64,000 nt of DNA from Pirellulales bacterium (GCA_035939775.1 DASZFO010000134.1:1-64000), one strand, 5' to 3'. Shown: positions 1-9,364, counted from the first letter of the stretch. Notes: a model not told the origin generated them from the sequence alone. Program-made: numbers and translations.

Positions 1-935
1 GCGCTGAGCGCGATCGAGAGCGGCTCGAGCACCGGGGCCTTGGCCACCAGCGACGGCGTGGCGGTCGAGAGGGCCATCGTCACGTCGTTCCAATCCTCGC
101 CGCTCATCTGCTCGATCGAGGCGTTGTACTCGACCATCACCTGCTGATGTTTGGTGTCGGTGCGGGCGTTATACGAAGGAGACCAGTTGGCCCCATCGAC
201 CAGATAGCGAAGCCGCAGCTTGCCCCCGGCCTCTTTCAGATTGACGAACACGACGGCCTCGCGGATCGTCTTGGCCGAACCGCCGGTCAGTACCTCGCGC
301 TGGCGGTTGAGCGTGTTGAGCTTGTCGTTCAAGTCGCGCAATTCAAACATCAGCTTCATCACTTTTGTCGAAATAAGCTGTCGCTGGTCGAAAATGAAGG
401 ATGTTAGTGCCTTGAGCGTCTCTGCGTTCAACACTCCCTTCGTCAATTCCGCGTTCGCAGTCGGAGCGGTGAATTGCTCGAGCTTGTTCAGGTAAGCCGT
501 CTCGGTGTTCAGCAGCGTGGTCTGCGCGTTGTTCATTTGGACCGAATCCTGCACGCCGCGAATCTCGTCGTCCAGCTTGCGGACTTCTTCGCGCACGTCC
601 TGCTCGACCGGCCGGATGCGATACAGCACGCTGCGGACCTCGACCCCGTCCGCGCTCTCGGCATACAGGCTGGCCGGCTGCACCCGTTCGGGCAGTTCGG
701 TGACAACCACCTCGCGCAAGCCCGCTGGGCCGGGCACCTCGATCAACCGAGTGACGAGCGCTTGCCCGCGATAGACGGTCACCTCGTCGAGCTTGCCTTT
801 GGTCGAGAATGAATCGTCTTTGGGCTTTGCGTCGTCCTTCTTGGCGGCAGGATCGTCCGCACCGCGCCCGACGGAAGCGAAGGCCAGCGTGGAAAACAGA
901 CACACCACGGGAATGAATCGGCGAACGGCGTTCAT
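1..935 (-). CDS. MuiA-like DUF4140/DUF4139 secreted protein (3' part beyond window)
   Basis: The reading frame starts at an ATG complementary to 933-935, has an aggag-type ribosome site just upstream, and stays open to base 1, so the C-terminal part is missing. Residues 1-25 form a signal peptide ending near VGRGA. A beta-rich segment follows (LDEVTVYRGQALVTRLIEV), typical of the DUF4140 N-terminal domain, then a charged coiled coil with a long run of E, Q, L and N, and then the beginning of the DUF4139 beta domain (LRLRYLVDGANWSPSY). This order matches the mucoidy-inhibitor MuiA family. The biochemical function of the family is unknown; it is probably periplasmic or on the cell surface. Family assignment is from motif recall only. 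Confidence 0.8.
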   Translation of the reverse strand, partial: MNAVRRFIPVVCLFSTLAFASVGRGADDPAAKKDDAKPKDDSFSTKGKLDEVTVYRGQALVTRLIEVPGPAGLREVVVTELPERVQPASLYAESADGVEVRSVLYRIRPVEQDVREEVRKLDDEIRGVQDSVQMNNAQTTLLNTETAYLNKLEQFTAPTANAELTKGVLNAETLKALTSFIFDQRQLISTKVMKLMFELRDLNDKLNTLNRQREVLTGGSAKTIREAVVFVNLKEAGGKLRLRYLVDGANWSPSYNARTDTKHQQVMVEYNASIEQMSGEDWNDVTMALSTATPSLVAKAPVLEPLSIALS

Positions 936-1094
936 AGTGGGCGCTCCTCAAAAATCGTGTCCGGGATGAAACAACGGGATGGTGAATTCCCACGACTTAG
1001 ACGTATCATAGCCGCGGAAAGTTTCCGGCGATTGACAGATCGCCCTGCATGTTACAGCCGCGTTACAAGCACGGCGGATGCGGCCGGAAGACAA

Positions 1095-2780
1095 TCACAC
1101 GCGCTTGCTCAACCGATCCGCCAGCCGGCGCAGGGCGCTGCTGTGGTCGTCGAGCCCGATATGCGCCTGGATCAGGCTCATGCCATTGGTGTCGGCCAGG
1201 GCGCGGCGGAGCGCTTCGTCGAACTGGCCTTCGGTGCGAACCTCGTAGCCGGCGCCGCCGTTGAAGATTTGCGGCAGCTTATGGTATTGCCACGGGTTGA
1301 TGTCGTTGAAGTTCCCCGGATGCAGCACCCGCTCGGTGCCGTAGCCGCGATTGTCGAGCACGATCACGATCGTCGGGAAGCCGTGCCGGACGATCGTCGA
1401 CAATTCGTTGCAGGTCATTTGGAACGCCCCGTCCCCGACAATGGCGATCACGCGCAGCGTCGGCTGGGCGACCTGCACGCCGAGCGCCGCGGGCACGGCA
1501 AAGCCCATCGACGTGTAATAGGCCGGGGAGATGAACGTCGTGCGGGTGCGGACGACCAATTCCGTCGCCGCGAACAGCGCGTCTCCCACGTCGGCGATGA
1601 TCGCCGTGTCGTCGGTCAAGGATTCGTTCAGCCGGGCCATCAGGCGGGCGATCGTGATCGGGGCGTCGGGCTGGAGCTGAAACCGCTCGTCCCGGCGCTT
1701 TGGCGGCGATGGGAGAGGGCGAGCCGGCGGCCTCGGCCGAGCCGCGGCGAGCGCCCGGATGAAATCCGGCAGCAGCACGCCCTGGAAATGATGATGCCGA
1801 ATCCGGAGCTGCTCGCTCGTGGCGTAAATGCAATTCGCCGAATTGAGGTTGGCAGTGAAGACGCCGAGATTCAGATCGGTCATGAACGTGCCGAGCAAGA
1901 TGACGCAATCGCTCTCCTCGACGAACGTCGTCACCTCCTCGTGCCCCATCGCCCCTTCATACAGGCCGACATAGAGCGGGTGCAATTCGCTGATGACGCT
2001 CTTGCCGAGAATGGTCGCGGCGAAGGCGATGTTCGATCCCTCGGCCAGAGCCACCACGTCGTCTTGCAGACCGAACCGATGGATCTCGACCCCGGCTACG
2101 ATCACCACCCGCTGGCTGCGATTGATCCACTCGATCGCTTCGGCGACTGCCTCGCTCAGTGTTTCCGGTTCGCTCACCGGCTCCAGCGAACGGAACGGAT
2201 AGGGCACGTCGGGGACGACGTTCACCATGTCGCGCGGCAGCTCGATATAGACGGGGCGCTTCGTGCGGGCGGCCGTGTCGAGCACGCGGTCGATCTCCCG
2301 AAACGCGGTCGAAGGCTCGGTCAATTCGGCGCACGCCGCGCAGATCTTCTCGAAGACTTCTGCCTGGGTCCGAAAGTCCTTCACCTTATGGTGCAACAGC
2401 GGATTATTGATCCGCTCGCGCATCCCGGGCGAGCCGCTAATGACGACCACGGCGGATTTTTCCGCATACGCCCCGGCGATCGAATTGCACAGGCTCAATC
2501 CGCCGACGCAATACGTCACGCAAACGGCCCCCATCCCGTTGACCCGCGCATAGGCGTCGGCGGCGAAACCGGCGCAATCCTCGCGCGTGCAGCCGACCAT
2601 ATTGATCGGGCTCTCGTCGAGCATGTGGTAGAAGCTGAGGATGTAATCCCCAGGAATTCCGAACACATCGCGAATGCCGTAATCCTGCAGGCGGCGGATG
2701 AGATACTCGCCGATCGACAGCCCGGCGAGGGTCGTGGCGGCGGAAGTCGCCTGGGCAGCGGCGATGCGCGAACGCGACAT
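1095..2780 (-). CDS. Thiamine-diphosphate-dependent alpha-keto acid decarboxylase (pyruvate/indolepyruvate decarboxylase family)
   Basis: This 561-residue protein has the three-domain layout of TPP enzymes. The N-terminal PYR domain contains the [13 protein letters not shown] motif and the activating glutamate in [20 protein letters not shown] central Rossmann-like domain follows. The C-terminal PP domain has the cofactor motif [11 protein letters not shown] ending in DNRGYGTE. Length and motifs fit pyruvate or indolepyruvate decarboxylases, which convert a 2-keto acid to an aldehyde and CO2 in the cytoplasm. The substrate cannot be fixed from sequence alone; phenylpyruvate and indolepyruvate are alternatives. 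A short Pro/Arg-rich linker near residues 345-365 coincides with a low-complexity DNA tract around 1700-1740. The gene stands alone. Confidence 0.88.
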   Translation of the reverse strand: MSRSRIAAAQATSAATTLAGLSIGEYLIRRLQDYGIRDVFGIPGDYILSFYHMLDESPINMVGCTREDCAGFAADAYARVNGMGAVCVTYCVGGLSLCNSIAGAYAEKSAVVVISGSPGMRERINNPLLHHKVKDFRTQAEVFEKICAACAELTEPSTAFREIDRVLDTAARTKRPVYIELPRDMVNVVPDVPYPFRSLEPVSEPETLSEAVAEAIEWINRSQRVVIVAGVEIHRFGLQDDVVALAEGSNIAFAATILGKSVISELHPLYVGLYEGAMGHEEVTTFVEESDCVILLGTFMTDLNLGVFTANLNSANCIYATSEQLRIRHHHFQGVLLPDFIRALAAARPRPPARPLPSPPKRRDERFQLQPDAPITIARLMARLNESLTDDTAIIADVGDALFAATELVVRTRTTFISPAYYTSMGFAVPAALGVQVAQPTLRVIAIVGDGAFQMTCNELSTIVRHGFPTIVIVLDNRGYGTERVLHPGNFNDINPWQYHKLPQIFNGGAGYEVRTEGQFDEALRRALADTNGMSLIQAHIGLDDHSSALRRLADRLSKRV

Positions 2781-2804
2781 GGCAGACCCTTGATTTTGTG
2801 CTCT

Positions 2805-3068
2805 TCAAGCTCCGCGCGACGATTCCTCATGCGGCGTGTGAGGAACGCATTCGCCGGGCTCCTCGTCCTCGGGATCGCGGCGGCCGCGGCGAATCGCAAG
2901 CGCCGTCAGCCAAACCGCCAGGAAAATTGCCACGCATACGATCGTGGTCAACGAGCGGAGCAGATTATGATTTCGCAAAAAATCGCCGACTGCAAGATAG
3001 ATTCCCCACACCACGAGGCCGCACACGATCCACGGGATGATTTGGCGGTGGGGCTTATTCTCGGGCAT
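2805..3068 (-). CDS. Small two-helix membrane protein, unknown function
   Basis: This is an 87-residue frame starting MPENKPHRQ. It has two clear hydrophobic helices (about residues 10-28 and 40-59) joined by a short polar loop, and a highly charged, probably cytoplasmic tail (RRGRRDPEDEEPGE). The frame stays open further upstream, but the upstream part is not protein-like, so the start at 3068 was chosen. The gene lies 24 bases upstream of the TPP decarboxylase start on the same strand and might be co-transcribed with it. I recognise no family; support comes from the helix pattern and the spacing. Confidence 0.5.
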   Translation of the reverse strand: MPENKPHRQIIPWIVCGLVVWGIYLAVGDFLRNHNLLRSLTTIVCVAIFLAVWLTALAIRRGRRDPEDEEPGECVPHTPHEESSRGA

Positions 3069-3312
3069 AATCGAGCGCAGAAAGGACAGAAAGGAACTGT
3101 GAACCAGCCGTCCATAGTAACCATAGCGGCCGCCAGAGAAGAAGCAAGCCAAGATGGGGCAAGCGGTTCGGCGCGTCGGGCATGACGCGGCGGCGGCTGT
3201 CTCGGAACTCGAATAATTGGTGAAGGCCGAGCGAATCATCGACGCATAGAATTGAATGGCTACAATATTGGCCGATACCCGGATTCTCGGATTCATCTGG
3301 AGGTTAAGAGCC

Positions 3313-3762
3313 ATGAAACAACGGATATTGGTTGCCGATGCTAGCCGAGCGAGGGTTTTCTCCGTTCCCGAAAACAACAAACCGAACCAGCCGTGGCTCT
3401 TGAAGAAGGAACTGGACCATCCGGCAAGCCGCGCCAAGGCGACCGATCTGACCACGGACGTGCCGGGCCGCGTGCGGCAGAGCTTCGGCGCGGGAAGCCG
3501 GCCGGCGATGGATGATCCGACCGATCCCAAGGAAGTCGAGGCCCAGGCGTTCGCCCGGTCGCTCGCCGAGTTCCTAGAGCAGGGTTTCAATCACAATCGG
3601 TTTGAGCAGCTTGTGCTGGTCGCTCCGCCGCATTTTCTCGGCCTGCTGCGGGAGACAGTGTCCGAACAAGTGGCAAATCGGATTCGGCATTCGATCAACA
3701 AAGACTACACGCAATTGCCGGCCCGAGATTTGCCGAGCCATATCAAACTCGGTGAGGAGTGA
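3313..3762 (+). CDS. Host attachment protein family (PF10116-like)
   Basis: This 149-residue soluble protein begins MKQRILVADASRARVFSV, the characteristic opening of the family annotated as required for attachment to host cells. The middle holds a poly-polar segment (DHPASRAKATDLTTDVPGR). The second half has the FAxxLAEFLEQG and LVLVAPPHFLGLLRE motifs and ends in the typical LPARDLPSHI tail. The start was placed at the ATG at 3313 because a GGAGG site (about 3297-3301) lies at good distance; an earlier in-frame ATG at 3256 lacks one. The family name comes from an Agrobacterium adhesion study, and the fold suggests an eRF1/pelota-like nucleotide or RNA binder. The role here is unknown, and there is no operon partner. 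Confidence 0.85.
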   Translation: MKQRILVADASRARVFSVPENNKPNQPWLLKKELDHPASRAKATDLTTDVPGRVRQSFGAGSRPAMDDPTDPKEVEAQAFARSLAEFLEQGFNHNRFEQLVLVAPPHFLGLLRETVSEQVANRIRHSINKDYTQLPARDLPSHIKLGEE

Positions 3763-3825
3763 GGGTCCCGCGGAAACCGACGTAGTCTGGCGAAGTGTGC
3801 GAGACCCTCGCCAAGAATCAATTGG

Positions 3826-4275
3826 CTATCCTTCGGGAAACATCTTGTCGAATGTTGGCCCGTCCAGCAAACTTTTCCACCAGCTTTTCCAGAACGCCCT
3901 CTGGTCTTCAACTGAGACCAAATCCAGATCGCCTCCCGTGGCAAAGATCCCCACGAGATCCGATCTCGTCGACACGCGGCCAAGGTATAGCTTATATGCC
4001 TTCAGACCTCTGCCCATGTCGCGAGCCATCCCCGACGGATAAACATTTCGACTTGCCCCATAACACGCTGGACGATATCCGATTGCTTCGAGTTGATTCC
4101 GAATCTGGCACATCGCTTCGAAGTAATCGAATGCTTCGCCCGTAATCTCGCCATCGTCGTGTCGAAAAGTGAGGCGACATTGGCGATGTGGCAAACCCGG
4201 TACAATCGCGAATACCCCTTGAAAAGTGCCGCCTTGTTGGTGGACCAGTTGAACTGGAAATTGTTCGCTAGCCAT
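3826..4275 (-). CDS. Hypothetical protein (about 149 residues)
   Basis: This is a soluble protein without signal peptide or membrane segment. It starts MASEQFPVQLVHQQGG, with a gagagg ribosome site 9 bases upstream. It combines a beta-rich first half (FQGVFAIVPGLPHRQCRLTFRHDDGEITGEAFDYFEAMCQIRNQLE) with a second half holding an exposed tryptophan pair (FWKSWWKSLLDGPTFDKMF). The beginning resembles small immunity-like or DUF-type proteins with a two-layer fold, but I do not recognise the family. It lies tail to tail with the host-attachment-like gene and 76 bases upstream of bcp on the same strand. Confidence 0.6.
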   Translation of the reverse strand: MASEQFPVQLVHQQGGTFQGVFAIVPGLPHRQCRLTFRHDDGEITGEAFDYFEAMCQIRNQLEAIGYRPACYGASRNVYPSGMARDMGRGLKAYKLYLGRVSTRSDLVGIFATGGDLDLVSVEDQRAFWKSWWKSLLDGPTFDKMFPEG

Positions 4276-4351
4276 TGCGATCAACCTCTCCCGAATCGGG
4301 TTCGCATCCCGACGACCGGAAAGCCCGAGGACTGGGGATCATCCTTGCTCG

Positions 4352-4822
4352 CTAGAGCGTTGCCAGCGCGTCGATCACCTGCTGATCGTGCCCGGCGACT
4401 TTGACGCTCTTCCAGACCTTCGCGATTTTCCCGTCGCAGTCGATCAAGAAGGTCGAGCGTTGGATGCCCATGAACTTCTTGCCGTACATGTTCTTTTCGC
4501 GCCAGGCCCCGTAGCGCTCGGCCACTTTGTGATCGAGGTCGGCCAGGAGCGGGAAATTCAAACTGAATTTGTCGCGAAACTGACCGTGGCTTTCGAGCGT
4601 GTCGGCGCTGATGCCGAATAGCTTTGCCCCGAGTTTGGCGATCTCCGCCTTGCGGTCGCGGAAGGCGCAGGCTTCGGCGGTGCAGCCGGGAGTATCGTCC
4701 TTGGGATAGAAATAGAGCACGACTGGATGCCCCTTCAGCGCCGATAGCTTGACCTTCGTCCCGTTGTCGGAGGAGAGCGTGAAATCCGGCGCCTTATCGC
4801 CTTCCGCGGCCCAATCGCTCAT
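4352..4822 (-). CDS. bcp: Thioredoxin-dependent thiol peroxidase (Bcp/PrxQ peroxiredoxin)
   Basis: This 156-residue cytoplasmic peroxiredoxin reduces hydrogen peroxide and organic hydroperoxides using thioredoxin. The signature FYPKDDTPGCTAEACAFRD is present: Cys47 is the peroxidatic cysteine and Cys52 sits where Bcp-type enzymes carry the resolving cysteine. The later motifs FPLLADLDHKVAERYGAW and RSTFLIDCDGKI also match the AhpC/TSA family. Length is normal for Bcp. The gene is divergent from rsfS, with about 158 bases between them. Confidence 0.95.
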   Translation of the reverse strand: MSDWAAEGDKAPDFTLSSDNGTKVKLSALKGHPVVLYFYPKDDTPGCTAEACAFRDRKAEIAKLGAKLFGISADTLESHGQFRDKFSLNFPLLADLDHKVAERYGAWREKNMYGKKFMGIQRSTFLIDCDGKIAKVWKSVKVAGHDQQVIDALATL

Positions 4823-4980
4823 GATCGAATCTCCCTATTTTCCGGAAGCGAACATTCTATTCAAATCCATTGTCTTCGCCACTGGATTGGCTGAAAGGGT
4901 AGAGTAAAATAGAGATGAAATCCCTTACGCGCCGGCATGCGGAATAGACCGGATGCAGTTTTTCTCACAACGAGGGCCAT

Positions 4981-5394
4981 TTGGCAAGCTCCACCATCCG
5001 TCGGGCGGCGACCCCAGCCGAGCGCCCCGACCGCAGTCTGCAGCTCGCTTTAACTGCCGCCAAAGTCGCGGAAGAGAATCGGGGCCGCGACATCGTCATT
5101 CTCGACATGCGGGAGCTGACTTCCATCTTCGACTACTTCGTGCTGGTGACTGGTTCCAGTCGCCGGCAAATGCACGCCATCAGCGAGGAAATCGACCGCA
5201 CCCTCGAGGAAACTCTAGGCGACCACCGGCTCGGGATCGAAGGCTACGTCGAGGGGCGCTGGATTCTTTTGGATTACGGCGACGTTGTGGTCCACCTCTT
5301 CGACGAGGAAGCCCGCGAGTATTACGCGCTGGAGCACTTGTGGTGCGGTGCGCGGCAGATTCCCCGCGAACCGGCTATCGCGAAACCGAAATAG
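4981..5394 (+). CDS. rsfS: Ribosomal silencing factor RsfS
   Basis: This 137-residue protein binds ribosomal protein L14 and blocks joining of the subunits when nutrients are low. The core motifs of the family are all visible: DIVILDMRELTSIFDYFVLVTG, SRRQMHAISEEI, GYVEGRWILLDYGDVVVHLFDEEAREYYALEHLW. The start is taken as a TTG at 4981 preceded by a gaggg ribosome site, because no in-frame ATG exists upstream of the conserved domain. It is convergent with pheT, whose end lies 23 bases downstream. Confidence 0.93.
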   Translation: MASSTIRRAATPAERPDRSLQLALTAAKVAEENRGRDIVILDMRELTSIFDYFVLVTGSSRRQMHAISEEIDRTLEETLGDHRLGIEGYVEGRWILLDYGDVVVHLFDEEAREYYALEHLWCGARQIPREPAIAKPK

Positions 5395-5417
5395 CGAATC
5401 GACCTTTCCCTCACGCT

Positions 5418-7433
5418 TCAGGCTCGCAACTGAGCGCCATGCGCTTTTGCGCACGCGGCAACTACCGCGTCGCGAGCTTGATCGGCCTCGGCGCTGGTGA
5501 GCGTGGCTTTTCGGCCGCGCAGGATGAGCGTGAACAAGAAGCTCTTCTTGCCGATTCCCAATCGCTCGGGATCGCGATACGTGTCGCGATAGACGAGCTG
5601 CTCGAGATTCTCCCCCGCCGCGGCCTGGATTGTCGCGGCAACGGCGCCCCAGCGAACTTGTTCCGCCAGCACGAGATTGACGTCGCGCTCGACCGCCGGA
5701 TACGGCGACAATTCGCTCGCTTGCGGGGCGAGATTGGCGATACTTTCCAACAGCGCGACGCGAACTTCGGCCACGGTGCTCGGCCCGCGAAGTTCGAATT
5801 GCTTCAAGCCATCCACCCCGATTTCGCCCACATAACCGAATCGCTCGCCGGCAAGCCGCAATTCGCAGGCTCGCCCGGGCGCGAATAATTTGTGCTGAAA
5901 TTCGGTCACTTCGAGCGCGGCGGCTGGATTGAGGCTCTCGAGCACCGCTTCCAGAATCCCCTTTACCGCGAAGAAATCGCGGCCGCTCGTGATCGCCAGC
6001 ATCATCTCCTCGATGGGCAATTCGCCCTCTCGCGGCAAATAGGTGCGAGCGGTCTCAAATAGTTCGACCGGCGGATTGGCGAGCGTTTCATTCGTGCGCC
6101 GCGCGATAAGCAGGCTCGGGATCAAACTCCGCCGCAAGAGATCGGCCCGGCGAAGGATCGGGATGGAAAGCTGCAGAGGCGCGGCGTCGGTCCAGGGGCT
6201 GAACGCCTCGGACGCGGCCGGCTCGACGACGCTGATCGTCATCGCTTCATCCACTCCGGCGGCGGCGAGGACCTGCCGCACCTTCGCCAGCACGAGGTCC
6301 AATCGGCCCCGCGCCGAAGCCGCCATCGGCACTCCGACATCCTCGGGAATCGCATCGTAACCATGAATTCGCGCGACCTCTTCCACCAGATCGATCTCGC
6401 GCGACAGATCGCGCCGCCAGCTCGGAGGAACGACTTCAATCCCCTCGGCATCGGCTCGAACCTCGCGATTGCCGAGCGATGCGAGGATCCGGCGGACCTC
6501 GGCGGGATCGATTTCAATACCGAGGATTCGCTTGAGTTGGGAGAGCCGCAGGACGACTGGTTCGCGAGGAACCGGTTGCCGGCCGACATCAACCACTCCG
6601 CTGGCCAATTCTCCGCCGGCCAACTCCAAGATCAATTCGCAAGCTCGGCGGCTCGCCCAATCGACGCCGTTTGGATCGACGCCGCGCTCGAAGCGATATG
6701 ACGAATCACTGTGCAAGTTCAATCGTCGTGCGGTCGCGCGGATCGAGACGGAAGCGAACTCGGCCGATTCGATGAGCAAATCGGCAGTGCCGGCCGACAC
6801 CTCGGTGTCCGCTCCTCCCATGACGCCGCCGATCGCGACCGCTCGGCGGCGATCCGCGATGACGCACATGCCGGCTTCGAGTTCGTATGACTTGTGGTTG
6901 ATCGCCTCGAACGGCTCGCATGGTCGGGCCGCCCGGACGATGATTTCGCGCCCTTCGAGCTTGGCCAAATCGAAGGCATGCAGCGGCTGGCCCGTCTCCA
7001 TCAGCACGTAGTTCGTGATATCGACGACATTGTTGATTGCAGCGATTCCGAGCGTCGCCAGCCGCGCGACCAGCCACGTCGGGCTAGGACCGACCTTGAC
7101 GCCGCGAATCACACGGGCCGTATACCGCGGGCAAAGCGTCGTGCAATCAAGCGTGACGCGCGTCAACTCCGCGGCAATGGCTTTGCCCTCGCGCGGCTTG
7201 GCCTCGGGCAGCTTGAGCTGCCGACTCAACAGCACCGCCGCCTCGCGGGCGATCCCGATATGCCCCAGGCAATCGGGCCGATTGCTGGTCACCTCGAGAT
7301 CGATGGCCAAGTCTTCGCCGATGCGGCTGGTCTCCTCGTGGTTTAAGCCGGCCAGCATCAACCGCCGCGTCAGCTCTTCAGCCGGCACATCGATCGCCGC
7401 ATAGTCTTTGAGCCAGTTAAAGGAGACGATCAT
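5418..7433 (-). CDS. pheT: Phenylalanine-tRNA ligase beta subunit, lacking the N-terminal EMAP/tRNA-binding domain
   Basis: This 671-residue beta subunit pairs with PheS to charge tRNA-Phe. It starts MIVSFNWLKDY after an aaggag site. It shows B3/B4 editing-domain motifs (RYTARVIRGVKVGPSPTWL, AINNVVDITNYVLMETGQPLHAFD), B5 motifs (YRFERGVDP, PSWRRDLSREIDLVEEVARIHGYDAIP) and a C-terminal anticodon-binding FDX-ACB domain (YPAVERDVNLVL). The roughly 110-residue OB-fold tRNA-binding domain normally inserted after the first 35 residues is absent: MLAGLNHEETSRIGEDLAIDLEVTSNRPDC joins directly where E. coli PheT has the insertion. It is the last gene of the infC-rpmI-rplT-pheS-pheT cluster and starts 25 bases after pheS ends. 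Confidence 0.95.
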   Translation of the reverse strand: MIVSFNWLKDYAAIDVPAEELTRRLMLAGLNHEETSRIGEDLAIDLEVTSNRPDCLGHIGIAREAAVLLSRQLKLPEAKPREGKAIAAELTRVTLDCTTLCPRYTARVIRGVKVGPSPTWLVARLATLGIAAINNVVDITNYVLMETGQPLHAFDLAKLEGREIIVRAARPCEPFEAINHKSYELEAGMCVIADRRRAVAIGGVMGGADTEVSAGTADLLIESAEFASVSIRATARRLNLHSDSSYRFERGVDPNGVDWASRRACELILELAGGELASGVVDVGRQPVPREPVVLRLSQLKRILGIEIDPAEVRRILASLGNREVRADAEGIEVVPPSWRRDLSREIDLVEEVARIHGYDAIPEDVGVPMAASARGRLDLVLAKVRQVLAAAGVDEAMTISVVEPAASEAFSPWTDAAPLQLSIPILRRADLLRRSLIPSLLIARRTNETLANPPVELFETARTYLPREGELPIEEMMLAITSGRDFFAVKGILEAVLESLNPAAALEVTEFQHKLFAPGRACELRLAGERFGYVGEIGVDGLKQFELRGPSTVAEVRVALLESIANLAPQASELSPYPAVERDVNLVLAEQVRWGAVAATIQAAAGENLEQLVYRDTYRDPERLGIGKKSFLFTLILRGRKATLTSAEADQARDAVVAACAKAHGAQLRA

Positions 7434-7458
7434 GGAGAGGGGCGAGGGATGAGGGGTT

Positions 7459-8592
7459 TCAGAACTGATGCAGGAAGCGGATGTCGTTCTTGTAGAATTC
7501 GCGGATGTCGGAGACGCCGTGACGGCGGGCGCAAACGCGTTCAACGCCGAGGCCGAATGCGAAGCCGGTGACTTCTTCCGGATCGTAGCCGACCGCCCGA
7601 AGCACGTTCGGATCGACCATACCGGCGCCCCCCATCTCGATCCACCGCTCTCCCCAGCTCATGTCCACTTCGACGCTGGGCTCGGTGAACGGGAAGAACG
7701 ATGGCCGGAAACGGATATGCACGTCGCGGCCCAAGAAGCTGCGGGCAAACAGCCGCAGAACGCTCTTCAAATCGGCCATCGTCACCTGGCGATCGATCAA
7801 CAGACCTTCGATCTGATGAAACATCGGGTAATGTGTCGCGTCGGCAGTGTCCGGGCGGTAGACTCGCCCCAGGGCGATGATCCGCACCGGTGGCGGCTGC
7901 TGCTCCATGACCCGGATTTGCACCGTGCTCGTTTGGCTGCGCAATAAGAGCGGCGATGACGCGCTCCCCGGCGCTGCGCTCTGGGTCGTGGCTAAACGAC
8001 GGACGGCGCCTGCCACCTGCGTCTTGAGATCTCCGACCTCCGACCTCCGACTGCCTCCTGCCTCCTGCCGCCTGCCGAATTCCCTTCCCGCCGTCGCCAA
8101 GAAAAAATTCTCCAGCGGGTCGCGCGCCGGATGGTCGGCCGGAATGTTCAGCGCCTCGAAATTGTGCCGCTCGTCTTCGATTTCGGGACCGTCCGCCACG
8201 GTGAAACCGAGCCGGCCCATGATCTCTTTGAGTTCTTCGATTGTCTGCGTGATCGGGTGCAGATGGCCGAGCGTCGGGCGAATGCCGGGAAGCGTGGGAT
8301 CGAATGGGGTTGCACCGCCGACAGCCGCAGTCGTGCTCAGTCGCGCTTGCGCCGTGGACAGCGCCGCCTCGAGCGATTGCTTCACGTCGTTGAAACGCTT
8401 GCCAGCCGTCGGCTTGTCGGTGGCGGGCACGGCGCCGAGACCTTTTTGGGCGGCCTTCAGGCGGCCGCTCTTGGCCCCGAGAAACTCGACCCGCGCCGCT
8501 TCGAGCGCATTGGCATCGGGCGCGGCGTCGAAGGCGGCCTGCCCCGCGGCTAAGAGTCGCTCAAGTTCGCCAAGGAAATCCGCTAGAGCCAC
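7459..8592 (-). CDS. pheS: Phenylalanine-tRNA ligase alpha subunit, with a repeat-derived insertion
   Basis: This catalytic subunit of class II PheRS has an N-terminal coiled coil, then motif 2 ([26 protein letters not shown]) and motif 3 ([11 protein letters not shown]), with [12 protein letters not shown] at the C-terminus. It is 377 residues, longer than the usual 330-350. Residues about 163-215 (between DPLENFF and [12 protein letters not shown]) are an Arg/Gly/Ser-rich insertion that breaks the normally contiguous active-site stretch. The DNA under it (8007-8078) is a word-like repeat of cctcctgc and cgacctc units. The frame is intact through it, so the protein is presumably functional with a surface loop. 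Confidence 0.95.
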   Translation of the reverse strand: MALADFLGELERLLAAGQAAFDAAPDANALEAARVEFLGAKSGRLKAAQKGLGAVPATDKPTAGKRFNDVKQSLEAALSTAQARLSTTAAVGGATPFDPTLPGIRPTLGHLHPITQTIEELKEIMGRLGFTVADGPEIEDERHNFEALNIPADHPARDPLENFFLATAGREFGRRQEAGGSRRSEVGDLKTQVAGAVRRLATTQSAAPGSASSPLLLRSQTSTVQIRVMEQQPPPVRIIALGRVYRPDTADATHYPMFHQIEGLLIDRQVTMADLKSVLRLFARSFLGRDVHIRFRPSFFPFTEPSVEVDMSWGERWIEMGGAGMVDPNVLRAVGYDPEEVTGFAFGLGVERVCARRHGVSDIREFYKNDIRFLHQF

Positions 8593-8713
8593 GTTCGCGT
8601 TCTCGATCGTGATTCGTTGGTTCCGCAGGCCGACATCGGCGTGGAGCAGGAATCAACAAGCCCCGATCATAGGATACGCGGAGCGAGGCGCAAAGGAGAA
8701 TGCCGACGACGGA

Positions 8714-9073
8714 TCAGGCCGAGACGAGCGAACTCTTGACCTGTTCGACAATGGCGTCGAATCCGGCCGGATCGCTAAATGCGATTTCGGCCAACGACTT
8801 GCGATCCAAGCCGATTTGTGCTCGCTCGAGGCCATGAATGAATTCGCTGTAGCGCAGGCCGCGCTCGCGGACCGCCGCGTTGATGCGGATAATCCAGAGC
8901 TTGCGGAAATCACGTTTGCGCAGACGGCGGTCGCGGGTGGCGTAGACGCCAGCTCGGATGAGCGCTTCTTTGGCGGTCCGCAGAAGTCGCCGACGACCGC
9001 CGACGTAGCCCTTCACCTTCTGGAAAAGTCGCTTCTTAGCCCGATTACGCGGTACGGCACTTGTAGTTCGCAT
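8714..9073 (-). CDS. rplT: 50S ribosomal protein L20
   Basis: This 119-residue rRNA-binding protein nucleates early 50S assembly. It has the basic N-terminal tail (VPRNRAKKRLFQKVKGYVGGRRRLLRTAKEALIRAGVYATRDRRLRKRDFRKLW) and the globular C-terminal part (LRYSEFIHGLERAQIGLDRKSLAEIA). It lies between rpmI and pheS as in the classic infC-rpmI-rplT order. In other bacteria L20 represses this operon by binding the leader mRNA. The 87-base gap to rpmI holds a strong palindromic repeat. Confidence 0.98.
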   Translation of the reverse strand: MRTTSAVPRNRAKKRLFQKVKGYVGGRRRLLRTAKEALIRAGVYATRDRRLRKRDFRKLWIIRINAAVRERGLRYSEFIHGLERAQIGLDRKSLAEIAFSDPAGFDAIVEQVKSSLVSA

Positions 9074-9160
9074 GGTTCAGATGCTTATGGTCGGTCGGGG
9101 ACTGTCCCCTTTTGTGGAGTCTTCGGAACAAAAGGGGACTGTCCCCTTCGCCGCCAACAC

Positions 9161-9364
9161 TCAGTAGCTGTCGCCCGCCAAGGCAATCGTGATCCGATTG
9201 GCATCCATCCCGTCGAGGACGCGGGTCCCGCGGAGGTTGCGGCGGCGTTTCTTGGTCAACCGGCTATTCAAGTGGCTCGTGCCGGCTTGGCGGTGCATCA
9301 CCTTGCCGCGAGCGGTGATCCGAAACCGCTTCTTGGAACCCTTGTGAGTTTTCTGCTTAGGCAT
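9161..9364 (-). CDS. rpmI: 50S ribosomal protein L35
   Basis: This 67-residue very basic protein starts MPKQKTHKGSKKRFRITARGK and contains HLNSRLTKKRRRNLRG, both diagnostic for L35. The frame extends upstream, but the conserved N-terminus fixes the start at 9364. It lies between infC and rplT on the minus strand. Confidence 0.97.
   Translation of the reverse strand: MPKQKTHKGSKKRFRITARGKVMHRQAGTSHLNSRLTKKRRRNLRGTRVLDGMDANRITIALAGDSY

Noticed and set aside
957-3185. 742-codon open frame on the plus strand
   Set aside because: It runs antisense to the TPP decarboxylase and small membrane protein genes; its composition (many R, A, G, H, Q) is that of a shadow frame in GC-rich DNA and no motif is seen.
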